Source: Cupriavidus taiwanensis LMG 19424 (GTDB taxonomy: Bacteria > Pseudomonadota > Gammaproteobacteria > Burkholderiales > Burkholderiaceae). Taken from it: 64,000 nt of DNA. The stretch covers positions 1,296,001 through 1,360,000 of the forward strand of contig NC_010530.1 in the NCBI RefSeq assembly GCF_000069785.1, in the 5' to 3' direction. Numbering within the stretch: position 1 is the stretch's first letter; each line of letters begins with the position of its first letter. The translations under genes were made by a program, and so were the position numbers. The notes under the pieces were generated by a model. It saw nothing but the letters and a program-made list of their open reading frames with translations. It did not search any database and had not been told where the DNA came from. Positions 1-9,000 of the stretch are shown here, piece after piece.

Positions 1-2
1 CG

Positions 3-3000
3 TGCTACCGCGCGCAGCGGCTCGGCCAGCCTGTGCCGGAAGCCGCCCAGCCGATCGGCTACACCGACTACGCGGTGTGGCAGCGCAACTGGCTCGAGGC
101 CGGCGAGCAGGCGCGGCAACTCGCCTGGTGGCGCGCCGCGCTGGACGGCGCAACCGGCGTGCTGGCGCTGCCGACCGACCGTCCGCGCCCCGCGGTGGCG
201 GCCTACCGCGCGCAGCGCTGCGAGATCGACATTCCCGACCCGCTTGCCCACGCGCTGCGGGAACGCGCGCAAGCCAGCGGCGGTACGTTGTTCATGGCGT
301 TGCTGGCCGGCTTCCAGGCACTGCTGTACCGCTACACCGGCAGACGCGATCTGTGCGTGGGGGTGCCGGTGGCAGGCCGCAACCGCCTGGAAACCGAGCG
401 CGTGGTAGGCCTGTTCGTCAACACCCAGGTCGTGCGCGCGCGCCTGAATGGCAGCCAGCCCCTGTCGGCGCTGCTCGGCCAGACCCGCGACGCCGTGCTG
501 GGCGCGCAGGCGCACCAGGACCTGCCGTTCGAGCAACTGGTGGAGGCGCTGCAGCCCGAGCGCAGCGTCAGCTACCACCCGCTGTTCCAGGTGGTGCACA
601 ACCACCGCCGCGGCGACCGCGCGGCGCGCGTTTCGCTGCCGGGCCTCGAGCTGGAAAGCGCGCCGGTGGGCGAGCGCACCACGGCGCTGGAACTGACGCT
701 CGATACCCGCGAGGACAGCGACGGCCATGTCCATGCCTGCTTTCACTATGCCGAGGAACTCTTCGACGCCGGCACGGCGGAGCGGCTTGCGCGCCATTAC
801 CTGCGGCTGCTGGGCCGGCTGGCCGACGCGCCCGAACAAGCGCTCGATGCGGTCGACCTGCTTGACGACGCCGAACACCGCAGCCTGCTGGCGCTGGGCC
901 AGGGCGAGCCGCCCGCGGACGCGACCCTGCCCGCGCACGCACGCATCGCCCGCCACGCGGCGGCCCGCCCCGACGCCGTCGCCGTGATCTGCGACGAGCA
1001 GGTGTTGCGCTACGGCGAGCTGCTGGCCCGCGCCGACCGCCTCGCCGCCGTGCTGCATGCGCGCGGCATCGGCGCGGAACATCGCGTCGGCATCGCCCTG
1101 TCGCGCTCGCCCGACCTGATCGTCGCGCTGCTGGCGGTGATGCGCTGCGGCGCCGCCTACGTGCCGTTCGATCCCGCCTATCCGAAGGACCGCCTTGCCT
1201 ACCTGTTCGACGACAGCGCCATCCGGCTGCTGGTCACCGAGCCGGCGCTGCTGGATGCCTTGCCCGCGCCGGCCGCGCTGCCAGTGCTGACGCTGGATGC
1301 GGTCGACGATGCCATCGCGCCGCTGCCCGAGCAGCCCATCCACCCCGGCCAGCTTGCCTACGTGATCTACACCTCCGGCTCCACCGGCCGGCCCAAGGGC
1401 GTCTGCGTCGCGCACGGACCGCTGGCCATGCATGTGGCCGCGACCATCGACGCCTACGAGATGGGCCCCCATTCGCGCGAGCTGCATTTCCTCTCGTTCG
1501 CCTTCGATGGCGCCCACGAGCGCTGGCTGTGCGCGCTCGCCTGCGGCGGCTCGCTGCTGCTGCGCGACGACGCGCTGTGGACGCCCGAGCAGACCGCCGC
1601 CGCCATGACCCGCCACGGCGTCACCAACGCCGGCTTCCCGCCGGCCTACCTGCGCCAGCTGGCCGAGTACTGCGAACAGAGCGGCGCGCGTCCGCCGGTG
1701 GCGCTCTACTCCTTCGGCGGCGAGGCAATGCCGCGTGCCGCGTTTGCGCAGGCGCGCCGCGCGCTGGCGCCGCGGACCTTCGTCAACGGCTATGGCCCGA
1801 CCGAAACGGTGGTCACGCCGATGGTCTGGAAGGTGCGCGCCGACGCGCCCGAAGCGGACTTCGCCGGCACCTATGCGCCGATCGGGCGCCCGGTGGGCGC
1901 GCGCCGCTGCTACCTGCTCGATGCCGAGCTGAACCTGGTGCCGCCGGGTGTGGCCGGGGAGCTTTACATCGGGGGCGAAGGGCTGGCGCGGGGCTATCTG
2001 AACAAGGGCGGCATGACCGCCGAGCGCTTCGTGCCCGATCCGTTTGCCGGCGATGGCGCGCGGCTCTACCGTACCGGCGATCTCGCGCGCTGGCTGCCCG
2101 ACGGCCAGCTCGAATACCTGGGACGCATCGACCAGCAGCTGAAGATCCGCGGCTTCCGCATCGAGCCGGGCGAGATCGAGGCGCGCATCCTGGCGCAGGC
2201 AGGCGTCGCCAACGCGGCGGTGATCGCTGCCGAGGGACCGTCCGGGGCGCGCCTGGTCGCGTATGTGGTGCCCGCTGCCGGGTCCACGATCGATGGCGCC
2301 ACATTGCGCACCGCGCTGGCCGCCGAACTGCCCGACTACATGGTCCCGGCCGCCTTCGTCGTGCTGGACACCCTGCCGCTGACGCCCAACGGCAAGCTCG
2401 ACCGCCGTGCGCTGCCGGCACCGGCCTTCGACAGCGCCCAGGACTTCGTCGTTCCGGAGGGCGACGCCGAAACCGCGTTCGCCGCGATCTGGTCCGAGGT
2501 GCTTGGCCTGCCGCGCGTCGGCCGCGCCGACAACTTCTTCGAACTCGGCGGCGATTCGATCCTGAGCCTGCAGATCGTCGCCCGCGCCCGCGCCGCCGGC
2601 TGGGTGCTGACGCCGCGGCAGCTGTTCGAGCGCCAGACGCTGGCCGAACTGGCGGCGGTCGCCACCCCGGTGGCGCAGGACGCGGTCGACGACAACGTCG
2701 TGCCTGAGGGCGCAGTGCCACTGCTGCCGATCCAGGCCGACTTCTTCGACACGCCGATGGACCGGCGCCACCACTGGAACCAGTCGGTGCTGCTTGATTG
2801 CCGCGAAGCACCGGAGTTGCCCGCACTGGCAGCAGCATTGCGCGACCTGGTAGCGCATCACGACGCGCTGCGCCTGCGCTTCGACCAGCGCAACGGCGCC
2901 TGGCATCAGGCATATGCCAACACCGAACCCTGCCCGGACCTGCTGTGGGTGCGCCACGCCGCGTCGGAAGCCGAGCGGCTGGCGCACTGCGAAACCGCCC

Positions 3001-6000
3001 AGCGCAGTCTCGATCTCGCCGAAGGGCCGCTGCTGCGTGCCGTCGCGCTGCAAGTTGGCGAGCGTTGGCAGTTGCTGCTGGTGATCCATCACCTGGTGGT
3101 CGATGGCGTGTCGTGGCGCGTGCTGGTCGAGGATCTGCGCGACGCCTACCAGCAACGCCGGCAAGGCCAGCAGGCCGTGCTGCCGGCTCGCACCGCTTCG
3201 TACCAGCGCTGGTCGCAGGCGCTGCGCGCCAACGCCGCCACGCGCGACGCCGAACTGCCGCATTGGCAGGCATTGGCACAAGTCGATGCCACGCTGCCTT
3301 GCGACGATCCGGCCGGCCCCCTGACCATCGCCGAACGCGATGCCGTCACGCTGACGCTGCCGGCCGACCTGACCCAGGCGCTGCTACAGCGCGCTCCGGC
3401 GGCGTACCGCACGCGCGTCAACGACCTGCTGCTGACCGCGCTGGCCCGGGCACTGACCGGCTGGAGCGGGCGCACTCAAGTGTTGATCGACCTGGAAAGC
3501 CATGGCCGTGTCGCCGGTGTCGACGACACGCTCGACCTGAGCCGCACCGTCGGCTGGTTTACGACCCTGTTCCCGGTTGCGCTCGATGGCAACGGCACGC
3601 TCGATGGCGCGATCAAAGCGGTCAAGGAGCAATTGCGCGCGGTGCCTGGCGAAGGCATCGGCTTCGGCCTGCTGCGCCGCTTCGGCTCGCCCGCGCAACA
3701 GGCCGCGCTGGCCGAGGTGCCCAAACCTGAAGTGGTGTTCAACTACCTGGGCCAGCTCGACGCCAGCTTTGCAGAGGACAGCCCGTGGCGGCTGTCGAGC
3801 GGCAGCGCGGGCGCCAACCAGGACCCTGCCACGCCGCTGTCGCATCCGCTATCGGTGAGTGGACAGGTGCAGGACGGTCAGCTCAGGCTGTCCGTGGCTT
3901 ATGCCCGCCGCCGTTATCGCAGCGCGACGATCGAAGCGCTGGCGGCGGCGTTTCGCGCGGAACTTGAGGCGGTTGTCGCGCATTGCACCGCCGGGGTAGC
4001 GGGTCTGACGCCTTCCGACTTCCCGCTGGCGCGCCTTTCGCAAGCCGGGCTGGATGCGCTTGGCCTTGCGCCGCAGCAGGTGCAGGACATCTACCCCTTG
4101 TCGCCGATGCAGGCCGGCATGCTGTTCCACAGCGTGTTTGGCGAGCACGGCAGCGCCTATACCAACCAGTTGCGCGTGGATGTCGACGGCATCGAGCCGG
4201 AGCGCTTCACCACGGCATGGCATGCGGTGCTGGCGCGCCATGACAGCCTGCGCAGCGGCTTCCTGCACCGGGCCGACCCGCCGCTGCAGTGGGTGGCCAG
4301 GCAGGCGGCGCTGCCCGTGCTGGTGGAGGACTGGCGCGGGCGCGGCGCGGACGAGATCGATGCCTTTGCGGACCGCCAGCGCGAACAGGGCTTCGACCTT
4401 GAGCGCCCGCCGCTGATGCGCGTGGCGCTGCTGCGTACCGGCGCGCAACGCCACCATCTGGTCTGGACCGTGCACCACCTGTTGCTCGACGGCTGGAGCA
4501 CCGCGCAGCTGCTGGGCGAAGTGCTGCGCCACTATGCCGGCGAAGCGCTGCCCGCCAGCGGCGGCCGCTTTGCCGACTATATCGGCTGGCTGCAGTCGCG
4601 CGACGCCGCCGCCGGCGAAGCCTTCTGGAAAGCGCAGCTGGCATCGCTCGACGCACCGACGCGCCTGCTGGCGGCGCTGCCGGCGCCGGAGCAAGGCCAA
4701 GGCCAGGGCGAACATCACCACGAACTCGACGCTACCGAAACCACCGCGCTGGCCGGCTTCGCCCGCGCGCAGAAGGTCACGCTGAACACGCTGGTGCAGG
4801 CCGCCTGGCTGTTGCTGCTGCAGCGCTGCACCGGCCAGCCGTGCGTGGCGTTCGGCGCCACCGTGGCCGGCCGACCGGCCGAACTGCCGGCCGCGCAGCA
4901 GATGCTGGGCCTCTTCATCAACACGCTGCCCGTGATTGCCTCACCGCGTCCGCAGCAGCCGGTAGGCGACTGGCTGCGCGAGGTGCAGGCGCTGAACCTG
5001 GCGCTGCGCGAGCACGAGCACACGCCGCTCTACGACATCCAGCGCTGGGCCGGCCAGGCTGGCCAGGCGCTGTTCGATTCGATCGTCGTGTTCGAGAACT
5101 ACCCGGTCGATGCGGCGCTGCGTCGCACGCCAGCCGCGCTGTCGTTCTCCGGCGTGCGCAACCGTGCCGAGACCAACTATCCGCTGACGCTGCTGTTCGC
5201 GCACACCGACACGCTGCATCTGACCTGTCGCTTCGACCGCGCGCAGCTGGCCGAGCCGCTCGCCGGCCAGCTGGCGCAAAGCCTGTTTGCGGTGCTGCGC
5301 CAGCTGGCCGCCGACGCGACGCGTCCGCTGGGCGACATCGCGCTGATGGCGCGGCCCGACGCGCGCGCCGCACTGGCGCTGGGCACCGATCCGCAACCCT
5401 ATCCCGCGGCCCAGCCCGTGCACCGGCTGTTCGAAGCCCGCGTGGCCGGGCAGCCCGATGCGATCGCGCTGTGCTTCGGCGAAGAACGCCTGACCTATGC
5501 GGCGCTGAATCGCCGCGCCAATGCGCTCGCGCATCGACTGATCGAGCAAGGGGTGGGCCCGGACGTGCCGGTGGGCGTGCTGGCCGAGCGTTCGGTCGAA
5601 ATGGTCGTCGCCCTGCTCGCCATCCTCAAGGCCGGCGGCGCCTACGTGCCATTCGATCCGGACTATCCCGCCGACCGCCTGGCCTACATGATCGAGGACA
5701 GCGGCGTGGCGCTGGTGCTGGTGCAGCGCCCCGACGCGATGCCGGCGCTGCCCCGCGCCGTTGCCGCCGTCGACCTGACCGATCCGGCGCTCTATGCACA
5801 GGGCGGCGAGCGCAATCCGACCCCCGCGCTGTCGCCAGAGCACCTGGCCTACGTCATCTACACCTCCGGCTCCACCGGGCGGCCCAAGGGTGCCGGCAAC
5901 CGGCACGGCGCGCTGCATAACCGGCTCTGGTGGATGCAGGCGCAGTACCGGCTGGATGGCGACGACACCGTGCTGCAGAAGACCCCGTTCAGCTTCGACG

Positions 6001-9000
6001 TCTCGGTCTGGGAGTTCTTCTGGCCGCTGATGACGGGCGCGCGGCTGGCGCTGGCGGCACCGGGCGACCATCGCGACCCGCAGCGGATCGCCGCGCTGAT
6101 CGCGCAGCACCGGGTCACCACACTGCATTTCGTGCCGGCGATGCTGCAGGCGTTCGTCGCCGACAGCACCGTGGCCGCCGCCTGCGCCAGCCTGCGTCAC
6201 ATCGTCTGCAGCGGCGAGGCGCTGCCGGCGGACCTGGCCCGCCGCACCATGAACTTGCTGCCACAGGCGGGCCTGCATAACCTGTATGGCCCCACCGAGG
6301 CCGCGATCGACGTCACCCACTGGACCTGCCGCGACGATGGCGGTCATGCCGTGCCGATCGGGCGTCCGATCGCCAACGTCAGCGCACATGTGCTCGACGG
6401 CGCGATGCATCCGGTGCCCGACGGCATCGCGGGCGAACTGTACCTCGGTGGCGCCGGCCTGGCGCGCGGCTATCTCGGCCGCGCCGCGCTGACCGCCGAG
6501 CGTTTTGTCGCCGATCCGCACGGCGCGCCGGGCGAGCGGCTTTATCGCACCGGCGATCTCGCGCGGCGGCGCGCCGACGGCCCGATCGAATACCTGGGCC
6601 GGCTCGACCACCAGGTCAAGATCCGCGGGCTGCGCATCGAACTGGGCGAGATCGAGGCGCGGCTGCTCGCGCACGGCAGCGTGCGCGAGGCCGTGGCTGT
6701 CGCGCTGACCGGCGAAGGCCCGGCGCGGCTGGTGGCCTATGTCGTGCCCGCGCCCGGTGCGGCGCTCGACACCGACGCGCTGCGCGCCTGGCTGGCCCAC
6801 GCGTTGCCTGACTACATGGTGCCCGGCGCCATGGTCGTGCTGGAGCGCATGCCGGTCACGCCCAACGGCAAGCTGGACCGCCGCGCGCTGCCGTCGCCGG
6901 AGTTTGCCGGGTCGAGCGCCTACGAGGCGCCGCAGCCCGGCGTGGAAACGGTGCTGGTGGACACCTGGGCCGCGGTGCTGAAGGTGGCGCGCGTGGGCCG
7001 CGCCGACAACTTCTTCGAACTGGGTGGCGATTCGATCCTGAGCCTGCAGATCGTCGCGCGGCTGCGCACGCTGGGCTGGCTGCTGACGCCCAGGCAGCTG
7101 TTCGAGCGGCAGACGCTGGCCGCGGTAGCGCAGGCGTTGTCGCCGCTGGATGGCAACGCTGACGCGGAGAATGCCCGGGCGATGCCGCGCCACACCCGCC
7201 TGCGCAGCGAGGATTTCGCGCTGGCGCGCCTGTCGCAAGACCAGCTCGACGGCCTCGGCCTCGACGCGGCGCGGGTGCAGGACCTGTACCCGCTGTCGCC
7301 GATGCAGGCGGGCATGCTGTATCACAGCGTGGCGCGCGCGGATGCCGGCAGTGCTTATATCAACCAGCTGCGGGTCGATGTCGACGGCCTCGACGCAGCC
7401 CGCTTCGCGCAGGCCTGGCGCGACGCGCTTGGCGGCCACGATGCCCTGCGCACGGGCTTCCTGCAGCGCGGCGAGCAGCCGCTGCAATGGGTGGCGCACG
7501 AGGTGCCGCTGCCGCTGACCGAACAGGACTGGTCGGCGCAGCCGGCCGATACCCTGCCGGATGCGCTGGACCGGCTCGCCGCGGCGGAGCTGGCCCGGGG
7601 CTTCGATCTCGAATGCCCGCCGCTGATGCGGCTGACGCTGGTGCGTACCGGCCCGGACCGGCACCATTTGGTCTGGACCGTGCACCACCTGCTGCTCGAT
7701 GGCTGGAGCACCTCGCAACTGCTGGGCGAGGTGCTGACGCGCTACGCCGGCGAGGCGGTCGCGCCCGCGGAAGGCCGCTTTGCCGACTACATCCGCTGGC
7801 TGCAGCAACGCGATGCCGGCGCCGCGCAGGCGTTCTGGGCCCGCGCGCTCGATGGCTTCGACACGCCCACGCGGCTGGCGCAGGCGCTGCCGGCCCCGGC
7901 CGGAGGCGAAGGCTACGGGCTGTTGCAGCACGCCTGCAGCGCGGCGCTGACGGAACGCCTGTCCGCCTATGCCCGCGCGCAAAAAGTGACGCTCAACACC
8001 GTGGTGCAGGCCGCGTGGCTGCTGCTGTTGCAGCGCTACACCGGCCAGCGCCGCGTGGCATTCGGCGCCACCGTCGCGGGCCGCCCGGCCGACGTGCCGG
8101 GCAGCCAGCAGATGCTGGGGCTGTTCATCAACACGCTGCCGGTGCTGGCCGCGCCGCGGCCGGAGCAGGCGGTGGGCGACTGGCTGCGCGAACTGCAAGC
8201 CTTCAACGTGGCCGCGCGCGAACACGGGCACACGCCGCTGTCGGACATCCAGCGCTGGGGCGGCCAGGCCGGCCAGCGGCTGTTCGACAGCATCCTGGTG
8301 TTCGAGAATTTCCCGCTCGAAGACGCGCTGGCATCGGCCAGCCGCAGCGGCCTGCGCTTCGCCACGCAGGGCAGCACGGGCCTGACCGAATACGAGATGG
8401 ACGTCGAGGTCAGCCTGCGCCAGACCCTGCGGCTGGGCTTTACCTATATGCGGCGCGCTTTCGATGCGGAGCAGGTGGCGCGCATCTGCGCGCAGATGAC
8501 CCGGCTGCTGGAAGCGATCGGCACCGTGCCGGGGCAAACGGTTGGCGCGCTTGGCCTGCTGACGCAGCACGAACGGGCGGCGCTGCTAACGCTGGGCCAG
8601 GGCGAGCCGCCCGCGGACGCGACCCTGCCCGCGCACGCACGCATCGCCCGCCACGCGGCGGCCCGCCCCGACGCCGTCGCCGTGATCTGCGACGAGCAGG
8701 TGTTGCGCTACGGAGAGCTGCTGGCCCGCGCCGACCGCCTCGCCGCCGTGCTGCATGCGCGCGGCATCGGCGCGGAACATCGCGTCGGCATCGCCCTGTC
8801 GCGCTCGTCCGACCTGATCGTCGCGCTGCTGGCGGTGATGCGCTGCGGCGCCGCCTACGTGCCGTTCGATCCCGCCTATCCGAAGGACCGGCTGGCTTAT
8901 CTGTTCGACGACAGCGCCATCCGGCTGCTGGTCACCGAGCCGGCGCTGCTGGATGCCTTGCCCGCGCCGGCCGCGCTGCCAGTGCTGACGCTGGATGCGG

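Noticed and set aside
4941..8570. A 1209-codon minus-strand open frame inside the synthetase gene
   Set aside because: It lies opposite well conserved C, A and T domains. Composition and repeat-like His/Arg/Gln content mark it as a shadow frame.
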